Positions 26,856 through 35,576 of a DNA stretch of 64,000 bases are shown one piece after another (within the stretch, counting starts at the first letter, position 1; the number at the start of each line of letters is the position of its first letter). The notes below the pieces were generated by a model that worked only from the letters and a program-made list of their open reading frames with translations, searched no databases and had not been told where the DNA came from. A program made the translations under genes and the position numbers. The stretch comes from Bradyrhizobium sp. ISRA464 (GTDB lineage: Bacteria > Pseudomonadota > Alphaproteobacteria > Rhizobiales > Xanthobacteraceae): contig NZ_CP094526.1 of NCBI RefSeq assembly GCF_029910095.1, forward strand, positions 1,736,001 to 1,800,000, written 5' to 3'.

Positions 26856-29183
26856 ATGAACATTCTTCCCGGCAATATGCGTTTTGGTGCGGGACAGCCA
26901 GTCAAGCGTCTGGAAGACCAGCGGCTGCTCACCGGGAAGGGGCATTTCATCGACGACAAGCCCGAGGACGGTGCGCTCTGGCTGCACGTGCTGCGTTCGC
27001 CGCATGCTCACGCGAATATCAAGTCGATCGACACCAAGGCGGCGCTGGAAATGCCTGGTGTCGAGGCGGTCTATACCGGAGCCGACCTGGTCAGGGACGA
27101 TATCGGCACGCTGCCGACGCTGGCAATCTTCAAGCGGCCGGACGGCTCGCCGATGACGGTGCCGCCGCGCCGCCTTCTGGCTCACGAGGTGGTGCGCTAT
27201 GCCGGCGAGGGCGTGGCCGCCGTGGTCGCGACCTCGCGCGTGCTGGCGCAGACCGCGGCAGAGGCGATCGAGGTCGATTACGAGGTACTGCCCTCGGTGG
27301 TCGATCCGGTCGAGGCGATCAAGCCCGGCGCGCCCGCGGTCTGGCCGGAGGCGCCCGACAACATCGTGGCCGCGATGAGCTATGGCGATGCCGCCAAGGT
27401 CGAGGAGGCCTTTGCCAACGCCGCGCACACTGTGTCGCTCGACCTGGTCAGCCAGCGCCTGGTGCCGTCGGCGATGGAGCCGCGCTCGACCATCGCCGAG
27501 ATCGATAAGAAGACCGGGCGGCTGCTGCTGCACGTGCAATCGCAGACGCCGGGCTCGACCCGCGATCTGCTTGCGGAATCGATCCTGAAGCGGCCGAAGG
27601 ATAGCGTGCGCGTGCTGGTCGGCGACATCGGCGGCGGCTTCGGCCAGAAGACCAGTCTCTATCCGGAAGACGGCATCGTCGCCTACGCCGCGACCAAGCT
27701 GAACAAGAAGATCCGCTGGCGCGGTGACCGCACCGATGAGTTCGTCGGCGGCACCCATGGCCGCGACCTCACCTCGACCGGCGAGTTCGCGCTCGACGCC
27801 AAGGGCCGCGTGCTGGCCTATCGGGTGCGTTCGATCGGCGGGACGGGAGCGTACTCGTCCGGCACCGCCAACATCATCCCGCTGGTGCTCGGGCCGTTCG
27901 TGCAGACCGGCGTCTATGACCTGCCGCTGGTGCATTTCGAGGTGAAGTCGGTGATGACCCACACCGCTCCGGTCGGCGCCTATCGCGGCGCGGGCCGGCC
28001 CGAGGCGGTGTTCATCGTTGAGCGGCTGTTCGATGCCGCCGCGCGCCAGATCGGCATGGACCCGCGCACCATCCGCAAGGTGAACTACATCAAGCCGGCG
28101 CAGCTGCCCTACACCAACGCAGTCGGCCAGGTGTACGACTCCGGCGCCTTTGCGCACATGCTGGAGCGTGCCTCCGACCTCGCCGACTGGAACGGGTTTG
28201 CCGCGCGCAAGAAGGCGGCGAAGAAGAAGGGCCTGCTCTATGGCCGCGGCCTGACCAGCTATATCGAATGGACCGGCGGACGCGCCCACACCGAGAAGGT
28301 CTCGCTGCACGCGACCGCCGAAGGCCGCGTCATTCTCCATTCCGGCACCATGGCGATGGGGCAGGGCCTGCAGACCACTTACACCCAGATGGTGTCCGAT
28401 TCGCTCGGCATTCCCATGGACAAGATCGACGTCGTGCAGGGCGACACCGATCTCGCCACCGGCTTCGGCAGCGTCGGCTCGCGCTCGCTGTTCGTCGGCG
28501 GCACCGCGGTCGCGGTGTCCACCAACGACATGATCAACAAGGCGCGCGCGAAGGCCGCCAATATGCTGGAGGCGGGCGTCGAGGACATCGAGTATCGCGA
28601 CGGCTTCCTCACCGTGGTCGGCACCGACAAGCGCATCAGCCTGTTCGAGATCGCCAAGAAGGAGGGCGGTGCAAAGCTCTCGGTCGAGAGCGAGGGCGAG
28701 GTCGATGGGCCGAGCTGGCCGAACGGCACGCATATCTGCGAAGTGGAGATCGATCCCGAGACCGGCGTCAGCAAGGTGGTGCGCTACACCACGGTCGATG
28801 ACGTCGGCGTCGCCGTCAATCCAATGCTGGTGACGGGCCAGATCCATGGCGGCGTCGCGCAGGGCATCGGTCAGGCGCTGTACGAGGGCGTGGCCTACAG
28901 CGAGGAAGGCCAGCTGCTCACCGCGAGCTATCAGGATTATTGCGTGCCGCGCGCCGACGACATCCCGCCGATCACGGTCACGCTCGACGACTCCGCGCCC
29001 TGCAAGACCAACCCGCTGGGCTCGAAGGGCTGCGGCGAGTCGGGCGCGATCGGCGGCCCGCCCTGCATCACCAACGGCGTGATGGACGCGCTGAGCGAAT
29101 TGGGCATTACCCAGCTCAACACGCCGCTGACGCCGTCGAAAATCTGGCAGGCGATCCGGGACGCCAAGGCAAAGGCTGCGTAG
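26856..29183 (+). CDS. Molybdenum hydroxylase large subunit (form II CoxL-like)
   Basis: A 775-residue xanthine dehydrogenase family molybdopterin-binding subunit. N-terminal RLEDQRLLTGKGHFIDD and RSPHAHANIKSID are typical. The loop that in form I CO dehydrogenase reads AYxCSFR is GAYRGAGR here, placing it in form II, whose substrates are mostly unknown. The catalytic Glu lies in KGCGESGAIGGPP near the C-terminus, and GDIGGGFGQKT is conserved. It needs a [2Fe-2S] small subunit and usually a FAD medium subunit, but neither is encoded next to it. It is transcribed alone, towards the convergent acyl-CoA dehydrogenase operon. Not a carbon monoxide dehydrogenase on current evidence. Confidence 0.9.
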   Translation: MNILPGNMRFGAGQPVKRLEDQRLLTGKGHFIDDKPEDGALWLHVLRSPHAHANIKSIDTKAALEMPGVEAVYTGADLVRDDIGTLPTLAIFKRPDGSPMTVPPRRLLAHEVVRYAGEGVAAVVATSRVLAQTAAEAIEVDYEVLPSVVDPVEAIKPGAPAVWPEAPDNIVAAMSYGDAAKVEEAFANAAHTVSLDLVSQRLVPSAMEPRSTIAEIDKKTGRLLLHVQSQTPGSTRDLLAESILKRPKDSVRVLVGDIGGGFGQKTSLYPEDGIVAYAATKLNKKIRWRGDRTDEFVGGTHGRDLTSTGEFALDAKGRVLAYRVRSIGGTGAYSSGTANIIPLVLGPFVQTGVYDLPLVHFEVKSVMTHTAPVGAYRGAGRPEAVFIVERLFDAAARQIGMDPRTIRKVNYIKPAQLPYTNAVGQVYDSGAFAHMLERASDLADWNGFAARKKAAKKKGLLYGRGLTSYIEWTGGRAHTEKVSLHATAEGRVILHSGTMAMGQGLQTTYTQMVSDSLGIPMDKIDVVQGDTDLATGFGSVGSRSLFVGGTAVAVSTNDMINKARAKAANMLEAGVEDIEYRDGFLTVVGTDKRISLFEIAKKEGGAKLSVESEGEVDGPSWPNGTHICEVEIDPETGVSKVVRYTTVDDVGVAVNPMLVTGQIHGGVAQGIGQALYEGVAYSEEGQLLTASYQDYCVPRADDIPPITVTLDDSAPCKTNPLGSKGCGESGAIGGPPCITNGVMDALSELGITQLNTPLTPSKIWQAIRDAKAKAA

Positions 29184-29221
29184 CCCCGTCGTTGCGGGGC
29201 GATGCGCAGCGTCGAACCTCA

Positions 29222-29298
29222 GATGCGCAATTGCGCATCGGGGAACCTCGAGGTTGTTGAGGGAGATTCCGGGTTCGCGCTTACGCGCGCCCCGGAAT
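29222..29298. repeat. Intergenic palindromes (ATTCCGGG type)
   Basis: Between two convergent genes lies an 18-base perfect palindrome GATGCGCAATTGCGCATC (29222-29239) and a hairpin, ATTCCGGG (29266-29273) with CCCGGAAT (29291-29298), whose inner bases CGCGC and GCGCG also pair. This resembles a repeat I associate with Bradyrhizobium intergenic regions. It may serve as a bidirectional transcript end, although no T-run is present. Confidence 0.6.
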
Positions 29299-29311
29299 GA
29301 CGAGGTGATCC

Positions 29312-30508
29312 CTACAGCCCCAGCACCATCTTCGCGATGATGTCGCGCTGGATCTCCGACGATCCGCCGAAGATCGTGTAGGCGCGGCCGTTGAGATATT
29401 CCGGCACCACCGGCAGCAGTTCTTCCGGGATCGCCGGCTCATGGTTCAGCCTGTAGAACGGCCGCGCCGGCTCGACTGCGAGACCGTCATTGCCGATCAC
29501 GTCGACGCCGAGCCGCGTCACCGCCTGGCGGATCTCGCTGACCCGCAGCTTGATGAGCGACGACACAGCACCGGGATTCTGCCCGGTCTGCAGCGCCGAC
29601 AGCACGCGCAGCTCGGTCATCTCAAGCGCATCGATATCGACCTCGACCTCCGACATCCGCAGTGCGATGTCGGGGTCGTCGATGGCGCGCCCGGTGACGT
29701 CGGATGATGCGAGATCGGAGATCGTCTTCAGCGCCTCGCGCAGCTTGGCCGACGCAATGCCGGAGCCGCGCTCGAATTCGAGCAGATACTTGCCGTAAGT
29801 CCAGCCCTTCCCCTCTTCGCCGACGCGGTTGGCGATGGGAACGCGGACGTCGTCAAAGAATACCTGGTTGACCTCGTGATCGCCACCGATCGTCAGGATC
29901 GGGCGCGTGGTGATGCCCGGCGTCTTCATGTCGATCAGGATGAAGCTGATGCCGTCCTGCTGCCGCTCGCCTTCGTTGGTGCGCACCAGCGCGAACATGC
30001 GGTTGGCGTGATGCGCATGCGTGGTCCAGATCTTTGTGCCGTTGATGACGTAGTCGTCGCCGTCGCGCACCGCGCGGGTCCTCAACGACGCGAGATCGGA
30101 GCCCGAGCCCGGTTCGGAATAGCCCTGGCACCAGTAATCCTCGCCGGAGAGGATCCGCGGCAGATAGAAGTTTTTCTGTTCGGGCGAGCCGAAGCCGATG
30201 ATGACGGGGCCGACCATCTTGACGCCCATCACGTTGACATTGGGCACGCCGGCGCGGGCGCATTCAGCCTCGAAGATCCAGCGCTGCGCCGGCGTCCAGT
30301 CCGGCCCGCCATGTTCCACCGGCCAGCCCGGCGCGCCCCAGCCTTTCCGGTGCAGCGCGCGCTGCCAGGCCATGCCGATATCAGGATCGGAGAACACCGA
30401 CGGCGTCAGCGCGGTGGCGCGCTTCATCTCCGGCGTCAGATTGGCGGCGATGAAGTCGCGCACGTCCTGTTCGAAAGCGCGTTCCTGGGCGTTGAAGGTG
30501 AGGTCCAT
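29312..30508 (-). CDS. Acyl-CoA dehydrogenase, probable large subunit (PimC/FadE-like)
   Basis: A 398-residue acyl-CoA dehydrogenase. It has the flavin and substrate motifs YWCQGYSEPGSGSDLASL and VNQVFFDDVRVP, and the C-terminal FAD-contact motif IFGGSSEIQRDIIAKMVLGL. It resembles the large subunit of pimeloyl-CoA dehydrogenase from Rhodopseudomonas, as I remember that protein. The gene lies 13 bases after a second, more divergent acyl-CoA dehydrogenase gene, which suggests a two-subunit enzyme. It introduces a 2,3-double bond into an acyl-CoA, passing electrons to ETF. Likely substrates are dicarboxylic, alicyclic or steroid-derived acyl-CoAs rather than ordinary fatty acids. Confidence 0.92.
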   Translation of the reverse strand: MDLTFNAQERAFEQDVRDFIAANLTPEMKRATALTPSVFSDPDIGMAWQRALHRKGWGAPGWPVEHGGPDWTPAQRWIFEAECARAGVPNVNVMGVKMVGPVIIGFGSPEQKNFYLPRILSGEDYWCQGYSEPGSGSDLASLRTRAVRDGDDYVINGTKIWTTHAHHANRMFALVRTNEGERQQDGISFILIDMKTPGITTRPILTIGGDHEVNQVFFDDVRVPIANRVGEEGKGWTYGKYLLEFERGSGIASAKLREALKTISDLASSDVTGRAIDDPDIALRMSEVEVDIDALEMTELRVLSALQTGQNPGAVSSLIKLRVSEIRQAVTRLGVDVIGNDGLAVEPARPFYRLNHEPAIPEELLPVVPEYLNGRAYTIFGGSSEIQRDIIAKMVLGL

Positions 30509-30521
30509 CTGACGCGCTCCG

Positions 30522-31667
30522 TTAGTCTTGCACCCGTCCGCTCAGGGCGGCGTGACGGCGATAATGATGGGCGCTGCCGCCGAACAGTGTGTCGAAGGCA
30601 AGCAGCCGCTTGAAATAGGAACCGATGTCAAGCTCCTCGGTGACGCCCATGGCACCGTGGAGCTGCACCGATTGCTCGGCGACGAAGCGCGCGCATTTGC
30701 CGATCTTGGCTTTGGCGCCCGAGGCCGCGCGGCCGCGTTCAACCGGCTCCGCACCGGTCATCAGCGCCGCGCGCAGCGCCATCGAGCGTGCCTCGTCGCA
30801 CTGCATCGCCATGTCGGCGAGGCGATGGCGAATGACCTGGTTGGCCGACAGCGGGCGCCCGAACTGCTTGCGGATCTTGGTGTATTCGAGCGTGGTGTCG
30901 AGCAGCGTCTGCATGATGCCGACGGCTTCCGCGCCGAGCGCGGCCATCGCGCGATCGACCACGGCTTCGATCGCGGGCAGAGCATCGCTGCCGTCGCCGA
31001 GCAGGGCGCCGGTGGGAAGCGCTGCGTCTTCCAGCTCGAGGCTGCAGCCTCGGCCGCCGCCGAGCCGCGCGTAATCGCGCAGAGCGAGGCCGGGCGCACC
31101 TGCCTGCACCAGGAACAGGCCAAGCTTGCCGGAGGCGCCATTCGCGTTGGTCACGCGGGCGGAGACGATGATCTGGTTGGCGGCGGCGCCATCAAGCACG
31201 GCGATCTTGCGGCCGTTCAACCGCCATCCGTCGGCGGTCCTGGTGGCCGTCGTCTCGACATGCGCGAGATCGAACCGCGCGGCGCGCTCCGAATGCGCGA
31301 ACGCGAGAGTGAGCGCGCCTTCCGCAACCTTGGGCAGGATTGCCTGCTTCTGCGCTTCGGTGCCGCATTCGGCGACCAGCGCGGCACCGATCACGACCGT
31401 CGAGAGAAACGGCTCGGACACCAGTCCGCGCCCGAACGCTTCCATCAGGATTCCGATCTCGATCGCGCCGCCGCCAAGCCCGCCATGGGCTTCGCTGATC
31501 GGTAACGCCAGCCAGCCAAGCTCGGCGAACTGCTTCCAGATTGCAGGCGAGAAGCCGAGCGGGTCGTTCGCGCTTTTCTTGCGATGCTCGGCCGTAAAGG
31601 TTTCCGCCACGAAGCGGTCGGCACTCTCGCGCAGCAGGCGCTGCTCGTCGCTTAAGGTCAGGTCCAT
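30522..31667 (-). CDS. Acyl-CoA dehydrogenase, probable small subunit (PimD-like)
   Basis: A 381-residue member of the acyl-CoA dehydrogenase family. The N-terminal helical part (LRESADRFVAETFTAEHRKK, ELGWLALPISEAHGGLGGG) and the C-terminal helices (QLHGAMGVTEELDIGSYFKR) are recognisable. The end reads LFGGSAHHYRRHAALSG, where its partner has GGSSEIQR, so the C-terminal flavin contact is altered. Such divergence is typical of the second chain in heterotetrameric enzymes. It is translated between the enoyl-CoA hydratase gene (4-base gap) and the large-subunit gene (13-base gap), so the three form one operon. Confidence 0.9.
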   Translation of the reverse strand: MDLTLSDEQRLLRESADRFVAETFTAEHRKKSANDPLGFSPAIWKQFAELGWLALPISEAHGGLGGGAIEIGILMEAFGRGLVSEPFLSTVVIGAALVAECGTEAQKQAILPKVAEGALTLAFAHSERAARFDLAHVETTATRTADGWRLNGRKIAVLDGAAANQIIVSARVTNANGASGKLGLFLVQAGAPGLALRDYARLGGGRGCSLELEDAALPTGALLGDGSDALPAIEAVVDRAMAALGAEAVGIMQTLLDTTLEYTKIRKQFGRPLSANQVIRHRLADMAMQCDEARSMALRAALMTGAEPVERGRAASGAKAKIGKCARFVAEQSVQLHGAMGVTEELDIGSYFKRLLAFDTLFGGSAHHYRRHAALSGRVQD

Positions 31668-31671
31668 CGGT

Positions 31672-32532
31672 CTACTTCACATTGGCGTTTTTTCTGACGG
31701 AAGGGTGAAGCCCGGCGGGGTCCACTACCATTCCGAATTCCTGGAGGTTGTGCGCGTGGCAGAGCTGATGCAGCGCGAAGGCCTGGTCGATCGCGGCGGG
31801 CTGCCCCATGATGTCGACGGAGCGGTTGACCGCTTCCTTGGAAAGCTTCAGCGCAAACGTCGGCTTGGCCGCGATCCTGCGCGCCAGATCGAGCGTGAAG
31901 GGCGAGAGATCGCCGCGCGGCACCACGTGATTGACCATGCCGAGGCGATGCGCCTCATCGGCGCTCCAGACGTCCGCGGTGAACAGCATCTCCTTGGCCT
32001 TGCGCGCACCCAGCTCCCAGGGATGCACGAACCATTCGACGCCGCAGACGCCCATCGTCACCACGGGATCGCAGAACTCGGCGTCGTGGCTCGCGACGAT
32101 GAGATCGCAGGCCCAGGCCAGCATCAGCCCGCCGGCGATACACTTGCCGTGGACTTCCGCGATCGTTGGCTTGGCGAGATTGCGCCAGCGCCGGGTGATC
32201 TGCAGATAAATCTCCTGCTCGCGCGCGAAGCGGCCATGGGCGTTCGGCTCGGCGAAGCCACCCCAATTTCCGACCGGCGGGAAATCCACGCCCGCCTGAT
32301 TCTTCCCCGCAGGCCGCAGGTCGTGGCCGGCCGAGAAATGCGGACCATTGCCGGCGAGGATGATGACCTTGACCGCGTCGTCCTGCACCGCCCGGTCGAA
32401 GGCGGTGTTGAGGTCGTAGGTCATCTGCAGGTTCTGGGCGTTGCGCGCCTCGGGGCGGTTCATCACCACCCGCGCGATCGCGGGCTCCGGCCGTTCGACG
32501 ACAATTGTCTCGTATTGTTCTGTTGTTGTCAT
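31672..32532 (-). CDS. Enoyl-CoA hydratase/isomerase family protein
   Basis: A 286-residue crotonase-fold protein; the start is the ATG at 32532 (MTTTEQYETIVVERPEP), which follows GGGAGGA. It has the CoA-binding and oxyanion-hole segments NGPHFSAGHDLRPAG and CIAGGLMLAWACDLIVAS. The Glu residues used by classical hydratases are not obvious, and an unusual segment (GNWGGFAEPNAHGRFAREQE) is inserted after the first oxyanion loop, so isomerase or hydrolase activity is also possible. It is the first gene of the operon with the two acyl-CoA dehydrogenase genes and probably acts on their product or substrate. Confidence 0.88.
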   Translation of the reverse strand: MTTTEQYETIVVERPEPAIARVVMNRPEARNAQNLQMTYDLNTAFDRAVQDDAVKVIILAGNGPHFSAGHDLRPAGKNQAGVDFPPVGNWGGFAEPNAHGRFAREQEIYLQITRRWRNLAKPTIAEVHGKCIAGGLMLAWACDLIVASHDAEFCDPVVTMGVCGVEWFVHPWELGARKAKEMLFTADVWSADEAHRLGMVNHVVPRGDLSPFTLDLARRIAAKPTFALKLSKEAVNRSVDIMGQPAAIDQAFALHQLCHAHNLQEFGMVVDPAGLHPSVRKNANVK

Positions 32533-32690
32533 GGATCCTCCCCAGGATCGATTTTTCGGCATGATGAACGGCTCGACTATCGATAGGCAAGAGCCATCAG
32601 CCGCAAAAATGCGGGCGAAAGCCGTCGCGCGGGATTACCAGGCGAAAACGATCTGTTACGGTGATCGAGAATTCCACCGGGAGAACTTTC

Positions 32691-33305
32691 ATGCGCAAGT
32701 TTTGGACCGTGCTGGCAGCGCTGGCTACATTGAGCCTGACCAATTGCGGCTACAACGCGATCCAGACCAATGACGAACAGGTCAAGTCGGCCTGGTCGGA
32801 GGTGGTGAACCAGTACCAGCGGCGGGCCGACCTCGTGCCGAACCTGGTCAACTCGGTGAAGGGCTTTGCGCAGCAAGAGAAGGATGTTCTGCTCGGCGTC
32901 ACCAATGCACGCGCCAAGGTCGGCAGCATCCAGGCGACACCCGAGGTGCTCAATGACCCCAACGCATTCCAGAAGTTCACGCAGGCGCAGGGTGAGCTCA
33001 CCAGCGCGCTCTCGCGGCTGCTGATTGTGACCGAAAACTATCCGCAGCTCAAGTCGGATGCACTGTTCCGCGACCTGATGGCGCAGCTCGAAGGCACCGA
33101 GAACCGCATCACCGTGGCGCGCAACCGCTACATCAAGGCGGTGCAGGGCTACAACGTCGGCATCCGCACCTTCCCGAACAATCTGACCGCCATGGTGTTC
33201 GGCTACAAGGACAAGCCCAACTTCACGGTCGATAATGAGAAGGAGATCTCGACCGCGCCGAAGGTCGATTTCAACCCATCGCCGGCTCCTGCGCCGTCGA
33301 AGTAG
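32691..33305 (+). CDS. lemA: LemA-family protein
   Basis: A 204-residue protein starting after GGGAGAAC. The N-terminus is a signal or anchor (LAALATLSLTNCGYNA) with a Cys at position 19. Asn just before it is unusual for a lipobox, so lipidation is only possible. The LemA coiled-coil signature is strong: AWSEVVNQYQRRADLVPNLV, then NARAKVGSI, and NRYIKAVQGYNVGIRTFPNN. The C-terminus is Pro-rich. LemA proteins have an unclear envelope role. They are commonly encoded with TPM-domain genes, as here, where two follow with gaps of about 20 bases. Confidence 0.95.
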   Translation: MRKFWTVLAALATLSLTNCGYNAIQTNDEQVKSAWSEVVNQYQRRADLVPNLVNSVKGFAQQEKDVLLGVTNARAKVGSIQATPEVLNDPNAFQKFTQAQGELTSALSRLLIVTENYPQLKSDALFRDLMAQLEGTENRITVARNRYIKAVQGYNVGIRTFPNNLTAMVFGYKDKPNFTVDNEKEISTAPKVDFNPSPAPAPSK

Positions 33306-33325
33306 CGGCAGCCGATCCGACCGCG

Positions 33326-34219
33326 ATGGCCGCCGCACGCGTCATCCTGCTTGCCTTCCTGCTCGGCTGGGTCTGCCCGGCGCTGGCCGAGGTCGTGGTG
33401 CCGCAGCTCACCGGCCGCGTCGTCGATCAGACCGGAACGCTGTCGTCGGGCGATATCGCGTCGCTCAACGACAAGCTGAAGGACCTCGAGACCCGCAAGG
33501 GCAGCCAGATCGCGGTCCTGATCGTGCCGACCACGGGCGAGGAGACCATCGAGCAGTTCTCGATCCGCGTTGCGGAAGCCTGGAAGATCGGGCGCAAGAA
33601 GATCGATGACGGCACGTTGCTCGTCGTCGCCAAGAACGACCGGCATTTGCGTATCGAGGTCGGCTACGGCCTCGAAGGTGTGCTGAGCGACGTCGTCACC
33701 CACCGCATCATCGACGAGGATATCACGCCGAAATTCAAGACCGGCGATTTCGCCGGCGGCATCTCGGCCGGCGTCAACCGGATGATCGGCCTGATCAATG
33801 GCGAGCAACTGCCGGCACCGGAGCCCGAACATTGGCAGGCGCCAAGCGTCGTCGATTTCGCCAATCCAGTCGCGATCTTCCTCGTCATCATCGTGGCGGG
33901 TGTCTTGCGCGGCATTTTGGGACGGCTGCTCGGCTCGGCCGCGACCGGTGGCATCGTCGGTGTCTTTGTCTGGATGATGGCCGGCTCGCTTGCCACGGCC
34001 ATTCTGGTCGGCCTGTTTACCTTCGTCGCGGCGCTCATCTTCGGCGGCTTGAATTTCGGCGGTCCGGTGGTCGGCTCAGGCCCGTACCGGCGAAGCGGCG
34101 GCTATCCGGGAGGTTGGTCCGGCGGCGGTGGCTGGAGCGGTGGTTCGGGCTCGAGCGACGGCGGCTTCAGCGGTGGAGGCGGCAGCTTCGGCGGCGGCGG
34201 CGCGTCGGGAAGCTGGTAA
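33326..34219 (+). CDS. TPM-domain membrane protein, YgcG type
   Basis: A 297-residue protein with a signal peptide (RVILLAFLLGWVCPALAE), a TPM domain (about 25-160; VDQTGTLSSGDIASLNDKLK, DDGTLLVVAKNDRHLRIEVG), two or three membrane helices (about 185-250) and a Gly/Ser-rich tail (GGGWSGGSGSSDGGFSGG). The layout is that of YgcG-like proteins. The TPM domain is a small fold with acid phosphatase activity in some plant proteins, but its bacterial role is open. It is the middle gene of the lemA operon. Confidence 0.93.
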   Translation: MAAARVILLAFLLGWVCPALAEVVVPQLTGRVVDQTGTLSSGDIASLNDKLKDLETRKGSQIAVLIVPTTGEETIEQFSIRVAEAWKIGRKKIDDGTLLVVAKNDRHLRIEVGYGLEGVLSDVVTHRIIDEDITPKFKTGDFAGGISAGVNRMIGLINGEQLPAPEPEHWQAPSVVDFANPVAIFLVIIVAGVLRGILGRLLGSAATGGIVGVFVWMMAGSLATAILVGLFTFVAALIFGGLNFGGPVVGSGPYRRSGGYPGGWSGGGGWSGGSGSSDGGFSGGGGSFGGGGASGSW

Positions 34220-34237
34220 GCAAGAGGCATCACGCTC

Positions 34238-34735
34238 ATGGGCATCAAGCGCATCGGCAAGCATCTGCTCGAACACCGCTGGCGGGTGCGGCGTGATTTT
34301 CCGCCGCGCGTGCTCGAGGCCATCGAGCGGGCGATCAAGGCCGGCGAAGCCACGCATTCAGGCCAGATCCGTTTCGTGGTCGAGGGCGCGCTTGACGGCG
34401 TGCCGCTGTTCCGCGACCAGCCGGCGCGGGAGCGGGCCCTCGACGTATTCTCGCACCTGCGGATCTGGGACACCCATCACAACAACGGCGTGTTGATCTA
34501 TCTCCTGCTGGCCGATCGCGACGTCGAGATCGTCGCCGACCGCGGCATCGACGCAAAGGTGGGCGCTGCGGGCTGGGAAGCCATCTGCCGCGCGATGGAG
34601 GTGGATTTTCGGGCCGGCCGGTTCGAGCAGGGCGTGATCAAGGGGATCGAGGCCGTGTCGCGGGAGCTCGCAAAACACTTCCCGCACGTGGCCGGCGGTC
34701 CGAATGAGCTGCCGGACAAGCCGGTGGTGATTTGA
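34238..34735 (+). CDS. TPM-domain cytoplasmic protein
   Basis: A 165-residue protein with a second TPM domain (FPPRVLEAIERAIKAGEATH, HNNGVLIYLLLADRDVEIVA, FRAGRFEQGVIKGIEAVS) but no signal peptide or membrane segment. It follows the YgcG-type gene by 18 bases and is clearly the third gene of the lemA operon. Having one membrane and one soluble TPM protein beside LemA is a recurrent arrangement. Function unknown. Confidence 0.92.
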   Translation: MGIKRIGKHLLEHRWRVRRDFPPRVLEAIERAIKAGEATHSGQIRFVVEGALDGVPLFRDQPARERALDVFSHLRIWDTHHNNGVLIYLLLADRDVEIVADRGIDAKVGAAGWEAICRAMEVDFRAGRFEQGVIKGIEAVSRELAKHFPHVAGGPNELPDKPVVI

Positions 34736-34752
34736 AGCGCTGCTCTCGCCCC

Positions 34753-34869
34753 GTCATTGCCAGTCAACGGGTCGCGCCAATGCGCGCCCGATGACAGACT
34801 CCGCAAAGCAATCCATCCCACGATTTGCGGAGGCATGGCTTGCTTCGTCGCTGTCGCTCCCGCAATGAC
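34753..34869. repeat. REP-like repeat, GTCATTGCGAGCG family, copy 2
   Basis: GTCATTGC at the left end is mirrored by GCAATGAC at 34862-34869. Inside, CGGGTCGCGCC, AATGCGCGCCCGATGACAG and CAAAGCAATCC face GGCTTGCTTCGTCGCTGTCG. It fills the gap between the convergent TPM and glutathione transferase genes. Confidence 0.75.
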
Positions 34870-34880
34870 GGCGGCGGCGC

Positions 34881-35495
34881 TCAGGCCTTCACCGAAGCCC
34901 GTTCGCCCACGCGGTTGAACCAAGCCACGATGTTGGTGTTCGACTTGTCCAGCGGCTGGCCGACCTGGTTGCCGAAATCGAGCCAGCAATAGAGCAGCAT
35001 GTCGGCGAGCGTGAAGCGCTTGCCGCAGATGTATTCGCGTCCGTCGGCCATCTGGTCGTTCAGCCATTTGATGCGGTTGGCGGCGATCATCTTCAGCCCC
35101 GGCGAAGCCTCGGGCGCGACCGGAATGCGCTTCTCGAAGAACTTCAACGCCTCGCCGAAACGGTAGCCATTGGCGAGCGGCTCGGCGATGTTGAGATCGA
35201 GCCGGCGCGTCCACATCCGGCACTCGGCGCGTTGTTCCGGCGTCGCACCGATCATCGCGGGAGAGGGGTGCTTCTCCTCGAGATATTCGCAGATTGCCGT
35301 GATTTCGGAGAGATAGCTACCGTCGTCGAGCTCCAGCGTCGGCATCTGGCCGTGCGGATTGCGCTTCAGGTGCGCCGCCTCGCGGTTCTCGCCGCCGCGC
35401 AGATCGACGGTCTGCTTGGGCATCTCGATGCCCTTCTCGGCCATGAACATGCGCACAATGCGCGGGTTCGGCCCGATCGAGTCGTAAAGCTTCAT
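34881..35495 (-). CDS. Glutathione S-transferase family protein
   Basis: A 204-residue GST. The thioredoxin-like N-terminal domain starts MKLYDSIGPNPRIVRMFMAE. The glutathione-contacting segment is GQMPTLELDDGSYLSEITAICEYLEE (with the usual cis-Pro and Ser/Glu positions), and the helical C-terminal domain includes YICGKRFTLADMLLYCWLDF. Ser or Asn near residue 10 is the probable catalytic contact rather than Tyr. It would conjugate or reduce electrophiles with glutathione. It reads in the same direction as the MBL and cyclic-nucleotide genes but is 80 bases apart. Confidence 0.92.
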   Translation of the reverse strand: MKLYDSIGPNPRIVRMFMAEKGIEMPKQTVDLRGGENREAAHLKRNPHGQMPTLELDDGSYLSEITAICEYLEEKHPSPAMIGATPEQRAECRMWTRRLDLNIAEPLANGYRFGEALKFFEKRIPVAPEASPGLKMIAANRIKWLNDQMADGREYICGKRFTLADMLLYCWLDFGNQVGQPLDKSNTNIVAWFNRVGERASVKA

Positions 35496-35576
35496 GGTCC
35501 TCGCTTCCTGTTTTTCGGCGTTGTTGTTTCTCTTGAACAGGCCGCGCGCGGATTTGTCAAATGTGAAGGAGCACAG

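Noticed and set aside
26856..29183. Carbon monoxide dehydrogenase CoxL
   Set aside because: The active-site loop is AYRGAGR (form II), not AYxCSFR, and the coxM and coxS subunit genes are absent.
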